A stretch of 13,129 nucleotides of DNA from an uncultured Prevotella sp. (GTDB taxonomy: Bacteria; Bacteroidota; Bacteroidia; Bacteroidales; Bacteroidaceae). A program made the translations under genes and the position numbers. The DNA lies in NCBI GenBank assembly GCA_938028745.1, contig CALIZL010000031.1, positions 1 to 13,129 of the forward strand. Reading direction: 5' to 3'. Positions 5,954-13,041 of the stretch are shown in pieces. The stretch's first letter is position 1; every line of letters starts with the position of its first letter. The notes under the pieces were generated by a model. The model did not search any database and was not told the DNA's origin. It saw nothing but the letters and a program-made list of their open reading frames with translations.

Positions 5954-8047
5954 ATGAAAAGATTTGTTTTGTCTGTATGCTTGGTGCTGCTGTGTGCTTT
6001 CAGTGCCCTGGCGCAAGAGGTTAAGTCGCCCAATGGCGATGTAAAGGTAAACTTCGCACTTAACAATTCGGTGCCCACCTACACCGTAACCTTCCGCGGC
6101 AAGGCCGTTATCAAGCCTAGCCGCCTAGGCTTTGAACTGGTAAAGGGCGGCGACTTGCTGGACGGTTTTACGCTTGTGGGCGAAGAAAAGGGCTCGGCCG
6201 ACGAGACGTGGACACCCGTTTGGGGCGAGAACCGCACAATAAGAAACCACTATAACGAACTGTTGGTGCGGCTCGAACAGAAGTCTACCGAGCGAATGCT
6301 CAACATCCGCTTTCGCGTTTACGACGATGGGGTGGGCTTTCGCTACGAGTTTCCGCAAGAAGGCAAGCTGAACTACTTCCAGGTGAAGGATGAACGCACC
6401 GAGTTTGCCATGACTGGCGACCACACGGCGTGGTGGATTCCTGGCGATTACGACACACAGGAGTACGAATACACCCAGTCGCACCTCAGTGAGGTGCGGC
6501 AGAAGATGAAGGGGGCAATTACCAATAACATGTCGCAAACCCCATTTTCGCCCACAGGTGTTCAGACTTCGCTGATGATGAAGACGGCCGAAGGGCTGTA
6601 CATCAACCTGCACGAGGCGGCTTTGGTGGACTATCCGGCAATGCACCTCAACCTAAACGACCGCGATATGGTGTTCACCTCGTGGCTTACACCCGATGCA
6701 AAGGGCGTTAAAGCTTACCTGCACACGCCCTTCCGCAGTCCTTGGCGCACGATGATCGTTACCGACGACGCACGTCGAGTGCTTGCATCAAACCTTATTC
6801 TTAACCTTAACGACCCCTGCAAGTACGCGGACACGTCGTGGATACGCCCAGTTAAGTACGTAGGCGTTTGGTGGGAGATGATTTCGGGCAAGGGCGATTG
6901 GGCCTATACACAGCAGTTCCCCTCGGTCATACTTGGCGAAACAGACTATACCAAGGCCAAACCGTCGGGCAAACACTCGGCCAACAACGCCAATGTGCGC
7001 CGCTATATCGACTTCGCCGCCGAACATGGGTTCGACCAAGTGCTGGTTGAAGGCTGGAACATTGGTTGGGAAGACTGGGCGGGAAACATGAAAGAGAAGG
7101 TGTTCGATTTCCAAACGCCTTATCCCGACTTCGACATCAAGGCCTTAAACGATTATGCTCACTCAAAGAACGTTCGGTTAATGATGCACCATGAAACGTC
7201 GTCGTCGGTGATGAACTACGAACGTTACATGGACCGTGCCTACAAGTTGATGAACCTCTACGGATATAACGCGGTTAAAAGTGGATATGTTGGCAACATC
7301 ATTCCGCGTGGCGAGTACCACTATGGGCAAGTGATGGTGAACCATTACTTGGAGGCCGTGAAACGTGCAGCCGATTATAAGATTATGGTTAACGCGCACG
7401 AGGCGGTTCGCCCCACAGGTTTGTGCCGCACTTATCCCAACCTCATCGGCAACGAGAGTGCACGTGGCACCGAGTTTCAGGCCTTCGGGGGCAGCAAACC
7501 AGGACATACGGCCATACTGCCATTCACTCGTTTGCAGGGTGGACCGATGGATTACACGCCCGGCATCTTTGAGATGGACTGTGCAGGTGGCTCGCATGTA
7601 AACTCTACCATCTGCGGTCAGCTTGCGCTTTACGTTACGATGTACAGTCCGTTGCAGATGGCGGCCGACTTTCCAGAGAATTATCTGAAACATCCCGACG
7701 CCTTCCAGTTCATTAAGGACGTGGCCGTAGACTGGGATCGCTCACTATATCTTGAGGCCGAACCTATGGCCTACATCACGGCAGCCCGCAAAGCCAAGGG
7801 CACCGACAATTGGTTTGTGGGCTGTGTGTCGGGCAATGCGCCGCACAAGTCGCAGCTGTCGTTGTCGTTCCTTGATAAGGGGCGCAAATACGAGGCAACA
7901 ATTTACACCGATGCACCCGATGCCGACTATCGCACCAACCCGAAGGCTTATCGTATAGAACGCCGCACCGTGACTTCTGCCACAAAGCTTTCGCTCACAG
8001 CCGTGGCTGGTGGTGGTTACGCCATTTCTATCGTTCCTAAACGATAG
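5954..8047 (+). CDS. GH97 alpha-glucosidase, SusB-like
   Basis: This 697-residue enzyme has a signal peptide (1-20, ...CAFSALA before QE). It carries the three-part GH97 layout: an N-terminal beta-sandwich (about 22-280), a catalytic barrel (about 300-590) and a small C-terminal beta domain (to 697). The catalytic region has HHETSSS (Glu414), NAHEAVRPTG (Glu483) and GNESARGTEF (Glu501, Glu507). The spacings 414-483-507 (69 and 24) match those I recall for B. thetaiotaomicron SusB (439-508-532). It is therefore the inverting, Ca2+-dependent glucoamylase type rather than the retaining alpha-galactosidase branch. It should release glucose from maltooligosaccharides, probably in the periplasm. 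Length is within the family range and the frame is clean. Unlike classical susB, no SusC/SusD or amylase gene adjoins it. Confidence 0.95.
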   Translation: MKRFVLSVCLVLLCAFSALAQEVKSPNGDVKVNFALNNSVPTYTVTFRGKAVIKPSRLGFELVKGGDLLDGFTLVGEEKGSADETWTPVWGENRTIRNHYNELLVRLEQKSTERMLNIRFRVYDDGVGFRYEFPQEGKLNYFQVKDERTEFAMTGDHTAWWIPGDYDTQEYEYTQSHLSEVRQKMKGAITNNMSQTPFSPTGVQTSLMMKTAEGLYINLHEAALVDYPAMHLNLNDRDMVFTSWLTPDAKGVKAYLHTPFRSPWRTMIVTDDARRVLASNLILNLNDPCKYADTSWIRPVKYVGVWWEMISGKGDWAYTQQFPSVILGETDYTKAKPSGKHSANNANVRRYIDFAAEHGFDQVLVEGWNIGWEDWAGNMKEKVFDFQTPYPDFDIKALNDYAHSKNVRLMMHHETSSSVMNYERYMDRAYKLMNLYGYNAVKSGYVGNIIPRGEYHYGQVMVNHYLEAVKRAADYKIMVNAHEAVRPTGLCRTYPNLIGNESARGTEFQAFGGSKPGHTAILPFTRLQGGPMDYTPGIFEMDCAGGSHVNSTICGQLALYVTMYSPLQMAADFPENYLKHPDAFQFIKDVAVDWDRSLYLEAEPMAYITAARKAKGTDNWFVGCVSGNAPHKSQLSLSFLDKGRKYEATIYTDAPDADYRTNPKAYRIERRTVTSATKLSLTAVAGGGYAISIVPKR

Positions 8048-8471
8048 GGGTTTGGTCGCGAGAGATAAGCTGTTGGGGTGACAATAAGGACTGTTCACTT
8101 GTGTGTGTATACACTTATAATCGAAAGTAGTTGTTTTTTCAACAACACGTTCGCTTGAGATAAAAGTTCGTGTTGCCTTGAATACAATTTTAAGATAGTA
8201 AATGTAATGGTGTCAACTACCGCAAAGCGGTTGGTCTATTTGTAGGGTAGGGTTGCGAACATGGCGAGCAACCCTGCCTTACTTTGCATAATACGGCTAG
8301 CCCATAGGCCTTGGCCTGTTTGTTTTCTGTGTTTTCGTATGGCTGAGCAATGCAAGTCCCCCTCAAAATCATGCTACGGATTTGCCATATCGTCAAATAT
8401 GCTGTAAAGGTCATTTCTTATCACAGTTCATTAGAAATCTTGCTAATACCCAATTGGGGTTTAAAGAAAAA
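8048..8471. other. gene-free spacer with several inverted repeats
   Basis: No convincing gene lies between the GH97 stop and the convergent terminator. Small inverted repeats seen are GTGTATACAC (8105-8114), GTTGTT/AACAAC (8130-8135 with 8141-8146), CAACACG/CGTGTTG (8143-8149 with 8169-8175, exclusive with the previous one), ACCGC/GCGGT (8219-8231) and CCCAATTGGG (8449-8458). A stronger hairpin is listed separately. Confidence 0.6.
8242..8282 (+). terminator. 15-bp hairpin downstream of GH97 (possible terminator)
   Basis: Bases 8242-8256 pair with 8268-8282 over 15 positions (13 Watson-Crick, two G-U) around an 11-base loop. The 3' flank (TTTGCATAAT) is only weakly T-rich, so a terminator role for the GH97 transcript is plausible but not certain. 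The hairpin sits about 195 bases after the stop codon. Confidence 0.45.
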
Positions 8472-8505
8472 CATCCGCAACGCCCGATATTGAGCATTGC
8501 GGATG
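8464..8505 (-). terminator. intrinsic terminator of the 756-aa/67-aa operon
   Basis: CATCCGCAA (8472-8480) and TTGCGGATG (8497-8505) form a perfect 9-bp stem. On the - strand it is followed at once by TTTTTCTTT (8471-8463 region). This is a standard Rho-independent terminator, about 90 bases after the stop of the small acidic protein gene. Confidence 0.85.
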
Positions 8506-8595
8506 GGAGATGCATAACCCTTGCGTGGGGATGCGTTGCTTATGTAAGGAAAAATGGTCTAATTTGTTACCATTGGTAATGTTCGGCAGGATGGG

Positions 8596-8799
8596 CTACA
8601 TGTCTTCTTCATCGTCCCAGCCCCAGCCAAAGCCAGGTTTGGCACCAATCTCGTCTGGGTCGCCTGGCACAATGGGGCCAGGGTCGCTGTCGCCATCGCC
8701 GTCGTTGTCGAAACGCGATGCGCCTGGTGCGCGTAGTAGTTCGTCGAGATCAAAATATACTGCGGTGCAGTTTGGCTTCGTGTAAACTTGTTTTTTCAT
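8596..8799 (-). CDS. small acidic protein of 67 residues, unknown function
   Basis: The gene starts 11 bases after the stop of the large T9SS-type gene and precedes the shared terminator, so the two are cotranscribed. The protein begins MKKQVYTKPNCTAVYFDLDELLRA, then has a calcium-loop-like DNDGDGDSD (31-39), a Pro/Gly stretch, and ends GWGWDDEEDM. There is no signal peptide or membrane helix. Small proteins with an MKK-x-Y-x-KP start and an acidic, Trp-containing tail are, as far as I recall, frequent in Prevotella next to secreted-protein genes, with no assigned role. It could be a chaperone-like partner, or a precursor peptide, for the neighbouring exported protein; this is inference. The clear operon context argues that it is real despite its size. 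Confidence 0.75.
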   Translation of the reverse strand: MKKQVYTKPNCTAVYFDLDELLRAPGASRFDNDGDGDSDPGPIVPGDPDEIGAKPGFGWGWDDEEDM

Positions 8800-8810
8800 A
8801 CTCCCTAAGT

Positions 8811-11081
8811 TTATTTTACGATTATCTTCTTATGGTTTACAATATAGATGCCCTTTGGCAATCCTTCGGTAGAGGTGGCATTTGGCCGCACCAGCTTTCC
8901 GTCTACGGAGTAGATGTTGCTTGGGTTGGCAAACAAGTCGCCGTTTGGCTGCACCAAGGTGTTCGTTACGTCCGTTGTGTTGTCGAACGTGCTGCCAATC
9001 TCTTCGCCATCAACAAAGAAGTTGAGTGCCTTAGATTGGGCATTTGAACCTGTGGCAATCCAGCCACGGAATCCTTTTACCGACATTGGGCTTTGTGTGA
9101 AATGCCATAGCCACTTGTTGTTAGACTTGGCACTCTTTCCAAGAACATACGAGTGGGCAGGAACTACTTTCGCAGTTTGGTTGTAGAGCGATGCGCAGAA
9201 TTGTAGCTGTTCGTCGGTTGTGGTTGATGGAGTGGAAGGATCGCGCAGAATGCCGTTTGAGTAATTGGGCAAGGTTTGCGGATTGGTGTCGAGTGTAACG
9301 TTGTTGATAATGTAATATGGAGCTTGTACTTCAACCCATCCCACATCTTTTACCAATTTGCGATATGGGGCGGCCGTGGGAGGCACGGTTGGTTCTTTTG
9401 TAGGACGCAGCAAGTATAGCTTATTGGCTTCGATGGCGATGGCGTTATCGTTATCTAACGATACCTTTGTGAAGTCGATGCGGGTGCTCAGTGTAGGCGA
9501 CTGATGTGGGTATGCTGATAGCCTGGCCGTTTCGCCGAATGTGGCTTTCACTTGGGCGGCGGTAAGCGATATGGGGAGAACTATGCTGTTCCATTCGTCT
9601 TTTTGCATTGTGCGCTTTAATATCAGCGTGGCCGCCTTGTGGGGTTGAACTTGCTTGGCAAGATAAAGGATGCTTGTTTGCGCCTCGTCGAGAACAAGGT
9701 CTTGCGTACCGCAATATTCAAGGCGGAAGTTATCCCAGCAGGTCCAGTCGCGTTGACGTGTTGAGCCTGTTATCTCAATACCGATGTCCAGTTTGGCTCC
9801 GTCGGTGGGTACAAATACCAGCACCGTGTTGTTGTACGACCCTTTTTCGAACTCCATAGCAGCCCTTGAATATGGACTGATGTGCTTTTGGGCAAGGTCT
9901 GATGCGTCGTAGGCCCGCATTAGGTCGGCGAGTGTATAACAGAATTCGTGAGCAAAGACGTTTAGGCTAGTGGACACGTTAGAGAAAGCATCCGTTGTGC
10001 CTTGTACCTTTGCGAACAGCTTGGATTTTAGTTGGCTGCCCGGTATGGCGTTGTAAAAGCCATTGCAAGAAACGCGATACCAACCCTTTTTCAGTGTTAC
10101 TACTTGTTGCGTAACCTTTCCGTTGGCCTTTCCGTTGTTGCCTAAGTTTCTAACGTTGGCTGTGGAATAGCCCGCGTAGTTGGCCATATAGTAGTTGCTG
10201 GATATGGCGCCGTTGCCAACGTAGTAAGTGTAGTCGGCATTGGCGGGATTAAAGAGGTAGGCTTGCGCATTGGCGTAGGCCCATGTAAGCCCATTGCTGG
10301 CGTGCCATTTCTCCACATCCTTGTCGCCACGGATAAAGTTTTGGTCGTAAATAAGGAATGTTGCGTTGGCTGGTGCCTCGTCGGTTGCGTATTGTTCCTT
10401 AAATGCCGCTTTAAGGTCGGCTTTGGTTACGATTTTCCATAAGCACGACTTGTCGCTGTTGCTTGCCGTTGCAGGGTAGGCTAGGGGAGAAGTGTTGCTG
10501 TGTCCAACGCTTTTCATTTGAAGATAGCGAGTTCCGCCATAGCCTTGGTTGTGCTCGTCGTTGTAGAAACGTATCTTGTACGTTTTACTACCCGATTGTG
10601 TCTCTACGAACTCCCAGTCGAGGATGCCGTTGATGTGGTGTGCCTCGGTGGTGTATGGGTTCGGTGTTTTCGAAAGGTCGTAATCTACGCCTCTGTCTAC
10701 ATAAACATGATTGTAGTTGATAGGGTCGGTGTAGCCTGGCGTGTCTTTTCTGCGGCCGAAGGCAATGTTGCGGCCCTCTGTCGTTGCTTGTGGCCCTTGC
10801 ATGCGGTATTTGCCTGAGATGGGCGACTTGGTGATGTTAATGGGCATGCCAACGCCGTAGCCTACTACAACGGTACCCCAATAGCTGCCTGCATTGAGAT
10901 ATTGGCCTGTGCCAACGTTGTAGAGGTAAACGGTTTTGATGTCTTCGTTGGTTGAGTTTGCTACTGAGGCTACTGAATTTCCGTTCCACTCGTGCGAGTG
11001 TGGGTTTTGTCCCTGAGCTTTTAATATCGTGGGGACACAAGCACATAGTGCTGATAATACCAAAGAATAAAACTTCATCAT
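8811..11081 (-). CDS. large secreted surface protein with T9SS-type sorting tail
   Basis: This 756-residue protein has a signal peptide (about 1-22, ending ILKA before QG). Residues 50-100 (VYLYNVGTGQYLNAGSYWG...) look like a ricin-type beta-trefoil-like start, which is common in Prevotella exported proteins. The region about 280-460, ending CWDNFRLEYCG, resembles a jelly-roll carbohydrate-binding-like module. Residues 485-700 contain the KDEWNSIVLPISLTAAQV pattern seen in Prevotella adhesin-like proteins. The last 35 residues (IYSVDGKLVRPN...GLPKGIYIVNHKKIIVK) match a type IX secretion C-terminal sorting domain: an outer-membrane translocation signal, normally removed and replaced by a surface anchor. 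No catalytic motif was recognised, so an adhesin or glycan-binding role is the best guess. Start MMK: either of the two adjacent ATGs. It is first in an operon with a small acidic protein. Confidence 0.82.
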   Translation of the reverse strand: MMKFYSLVLSALCACVPTILKAQGQNPHSHEWNGNSVASVANSTNEDIKTVYLYNVGTGQYLNAGSYWGTVVVGYGVGMPINITKSPISGKYRMQGPQATTEGRNIAFGRRKDTPGYTDPINYNHVYVDRGVDYDLSKTPNPYTTEAHHINGILDWEFVETQSGSKTYKIRFYNDEHNQGYGGTRYLQMKSVGHSNTSPLAYPATASNSDKSCLWKIVTKADLKAAFKEQYATDEAPANATFLIYDQNFIRGDKDVEKWHASNGLTWAYANAQAYLFNPANADYTYYVGNGAISSNYYMANYAGYSTANVRNLGNNGKANGKVTQQVVTLKKGWYRVSCNGFYNAIPGSQLKSKLFAKVQGTTDAFSNVSTSLNVFAHEFCYTLADLMRAYDASDLAQKHISPYSRAAMEFEKGSYNNTVLVFVPTDGAKLDIGIEITGSTRQRDWTCWDNFRLEYCGTQDLVLDEAQTSILYLAKQVQPHKAATLILKRTMQKDEWNSIVLPISLTAAQVKATFGETARLSAYPHQSPTLSTRIDFTKVSLDNDNAIAIEANKLYLLRPTKEPTVPPTAAPYRKLVKDVGWVEVQAPYYIINNVTLDTNPQTLPNYSNGILRDPSTPSTTTDEQLQFCASLYNQTAKVVPAHSYVLGKSAKSNNKWLWHFTQSPMSVKGFRGWIATGSNAQSKALNFFVDGEEIGSTFDNTTDVTNTLVQPNGDLFANPSNIYSVDGKLVRPNATSTEGLPKGIYIVNHKKIIVK

Positions 11082-11442
11082 AACTAAAACTCTTTTAATT
11101 CTCTTTATAAACTAATACCATTACTATATTATGAGGCTTCTCCTCTTTTAATTTAGGGGCTGATAAGTGGTCGATAGCCATTATCAGGTTGCGAGTTGTT
11201 GAACTTAGGCGGCATGCAATGTTGCTGTCCGATAAAACACTTTCGATATAGGCAAAACATACAATTATTGGAAGCTGTTCTTAACGGGATGCACAAGATT
11301 GGTTAGGAGCAATAGAGCCTTCATCAGTGTTAGCTGATGTATTGCTGATAGGTCTTGTTTTAAGAAAAGACTATCGTTGTGTAAATATTTCTATAAAGAC
11401 TGTGTTTATTGGGATACTCGCGTGTTATCTTCTGATGTACTG
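11082..11442 (-). other. long leader of the T9SS-protein operon
   Basis: About 355 untranslated bases separate the best promoter candidate from the start codon. Two inverted repeats lie here: CATCAG/CTGATG (11322-11339, 6-base loop) and CTGATAA/TTATCAG (11160-11187, 14-base loop). They share the CTGAT/ATCAG core, so they could pair with one another in alternative folds. No riboswitch class was recognised. Confidence 0.4.
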
Positions 11443-11473
11443 CAAATTTATTAAAAAAAACAGACATAAGAAA
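11443..11473 (-). promoter_or_regulatory. candidate promoter of the T9SS-protein operon
   Basis: On the - strand TTTC (11473-11470), a 19-base spacer and TAAATTTG (11450-11443) fit the TTTG-N19-21-TAnnTTTG consensus with one mismatch. Nothing closer to the start codon fits better. Confidence 0.45.
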
Positions 11474-11502
11474 GTGGCCGGTATGAGATTTCACACTATA
11501 TA

Positions 11503-11800
11503 TATCTTTGTGGTTTTATTTTACTTTCGTTTACGAAAGTTGGTGGTGCTGTTGTATAAAATTAAGAGTAGCGGGTGGTGGGATGGTGTTGCACATCTGC
11601 TCAGGCATTAAGTGTAACTTGGTTAAGTGTAAGGAGAAACTCTGTTCTTACCTCGTTTGCGGTTGTTGTTCTTTGGTGGCATCAGGGTTAACTTGCTGGC
11701 TTGTCTGCGAAACCATCTCTACTTTTAATCTTTCTATAAATAGAGAGGAGGCTGTTGTCTTTGTGTAACCAACACAAGATAGCCTATCCTCCCACATACG
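11503..11800 (+). ncRNA. possible structured non-coding transcript
   Basis: TATCTTTG (11503-11510) is a perfect -7 element, but no TTG is found at -33. It is followed by a perfect 8-bp inverted repeat ACTTTCGT-TT-ACGAAAGT (11523-11540), starting about six bases after the predicted start. Further along are a 10-bp direct repeat TTAAGTGTAA (11608-11617, 11623-11632), a 7-bp hairpin (11629-11635 with 11645-11651) and an 8-bp hairpin CTTTCTAT-AA-ATAGAGAG (11730-11747). A longer imperfect fold runs from GGAGG (11747-11751) to CCTCC (11788-11792). The overlapping reading frames look non-protein-like. No known RNA family was recognised. Confidence 0.3.
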
Positions 11801-12234
11801 AGGTACAGGACAATTCAACTCGCTGGCTTATAAACTCACGAAAACCCAACAGATTCTAAGAGCATCAACTCATCAACTCAAAAACTTAAATTGTTGTTTA
11901 TTATTTTACAATGCCGCTCTAATTTTCGTTCCGTTCTAGCGAAAATTCAGGCTGAAAGGTTGGTAAAAAACTGCTTTTCATACCCTTCCAAACCTTGTGG
12001 ATTGTCAAATTCTAAGCCAAGAACCTGCATTTTGCACCATTTTGCCTTTCTAGTTTGGTTGAAAGCTCGTGATTTTTCAAGCCCAATTTCCTACATTTAG
12101 CCCCTAAACCCCCACTTTTTAACGGCTGTTTTGCCCCATTTAGCCATGTGTTTCATCGCTCTAAAGGGTTTTGTTTATACAATTGCTGTGGATTTTTATG
12201 CTTTTTTGTCTTGCATTTAGCGGCATTTTTAGCG
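11801..12234. other. AT-rich gene-free stretch with octamers and a hairpin
   Basis: A short octamer cluster (AACTCGCT, AACTCACG, AACTCATC, AACTCAAA) lies at about 11818-11890 on the + strand. A 10-bp hairpin (11921-11930 with 11938-11947, one G-U, 7-base loop) follows. From about 12025 the motif CATTTAGC or CATTTTGC starts to recur, leading into the 22-bp array. An open frame at 11891-12100 (69 codons) exists, but its composition gives no strong sign of coding. Confidence 0.5.
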
Positions 12235-12375
12235 GCATTTAGCACCAAAACACCTTGCATTAAGCATCAAAATGGCCTGCGTTTAGCATCAAAACGCACT
12301 CCATTTAGCACCAAAACGCACTGCGTTTAGCACCAAAATGCACTGCGTTTAGCACCAATTAGCCTCAAAACGGGT
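12235..12375. repeat. 22-bp direct-repeat (iteron-like) array
   Basis: Five contiguous 22-base units begin at 12235, 12257, 12279, 12301 and 12323, consensus GCRTTTAGCAYCAAAAYGCACT. A sixth starts at 12345 and breaks after GCGTTTAGCACC, with a remnant (TTAGCCTCAAAACG) at 12359-12372. Copies differ by one to a few bases, and there are no spacers between units, so this is not CRISPR. The period equals two DNA turns, as in iterons that bind a protein on one face, but no Rep-like gene is nearby. Confidence 0.85.
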
Positions 12376-12701
12376 GTAAATGGCAGTTCTTTGAAATAAA
12401 TATTCATTTTGCCTGCGTTTACATGCTACCCCTTTTTGCATCAAAACAAACCTTCGCGAGAATCGATTTTTTGCAGCAAGATCGGCGATTGGTGGACGAA
12501 AAGGGCACTCATAATGTTAAATTTATTGCCGAAAACTAGACAAAACGCGATTGTGCCGCATACAGGGGCACGAGTAACGGAACAGAAGGCATGTATGCTT
12601 ACTTTCGCCAGCGCGAGCGGTTGACGGACATGCTGCTCACTCCTCTCTATTTTATATGTCAAGACGGCCTCAGCTACTATTCCTACTACCTCACGCTCTT
12701 A
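12376..12701. other. gene-free stretch between the two repeat arrays
   Basis: It holds a boxA-like AGTTCTTTGAAA (12385-12396) similar to that of the rRNA leader downstream. An open frame ends at 12624, read from a TTG at 12409, with a tail around DWWTKRALIMLNLLPK. The frame has no ATG-based start and no domain I recognise. I do not annotate it as a gene. Confidence 0.4.
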
Positions 12702-12909
12702 AACTCACAAATTCATCAAATCATCAACTCGCAAACTTATCAGTTCCTCAGCTCATCAACGCGCAAACTCGCAAACTTACAAACCCACCAACTCATAAAC
12801 TCATAAACCCATAAACCCACCAACCCACCAACTCATAAACTCACCAACTCACCAACTCACCAACTCACCAACTCACCAACTCACCAACTCACCAACTCAT
12901 AAACTTCTC
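12702..12909 (+). repeat. 26 consecutive in-phase octamers
   Basis: Bases 12702-12909 divide exactly into 26 octamers with no insertion or deletion. The left half is degenerate (AACTCACA, AATTCATC, AACTTATC, AGCTCATC, AACTTACA and so on). The right half is homogeneous: seven perfect AACTCACC copies at 12838-12893, flanked by AACTCATA. Consensus AACTCAYM. The pattern suggests old units on the left and recent slippage expansion on the right. It ends about 95 bases before the rRNA promoter. Confidence 0.9.
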
Positions 12910-13004
12910 TTATATATTAATAAGGTGTACATCCCCGTTATGTTATCAATGTGTAAAGAAACTCAAAAATTTGCATTGCGGTTCGATATTTTTCTTAAAA
13001 ACAC

Positions 13005-13035
13005 TTGCGTGATGTTGAAAAACTTTATAACTTTG
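13005..13035 (+). promoter_or_regulatory. rRNA operon promoter
   Basis: TTG (13005-13007), a 20-base spacer and TAACTTTG (13028-13035) match the Bacteroidota consensus. The bases just upstream (ATATTTTTCTTAAAA) are AT-rich like an UP element. The predicted start is near 13042. Confidence 0.75.
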
Positions 13036-13041
13036 CATCCG

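Noticed and set aside
7178..7693. 171-codon - strand frame inside the GH97 gene
   Set aside because: It lies fully opposite the conserved catalytic core of GH97 and is explained as its shadow.
8217..8414. 65-codon - strand frame in the GH97-T9SS spacer
   Set aside because: It runs through the 15-bp hairpin, lies beyond the operon's terminator, and shows no domain or credible promoter.
11327..11768. Open frames of 94 and 86 codons on the + strand
   Set aside because: One uses a GTG start inside a hairpin. Both are rich in Cys/Trp/Val runs typical of translated non-coding DNA and overlap each other in different frames.
12235..12909. CRISPR array
   Set aside because: The 22-bp and 8-bp units are contiguous with no unique spacers, and no cas gene is present.
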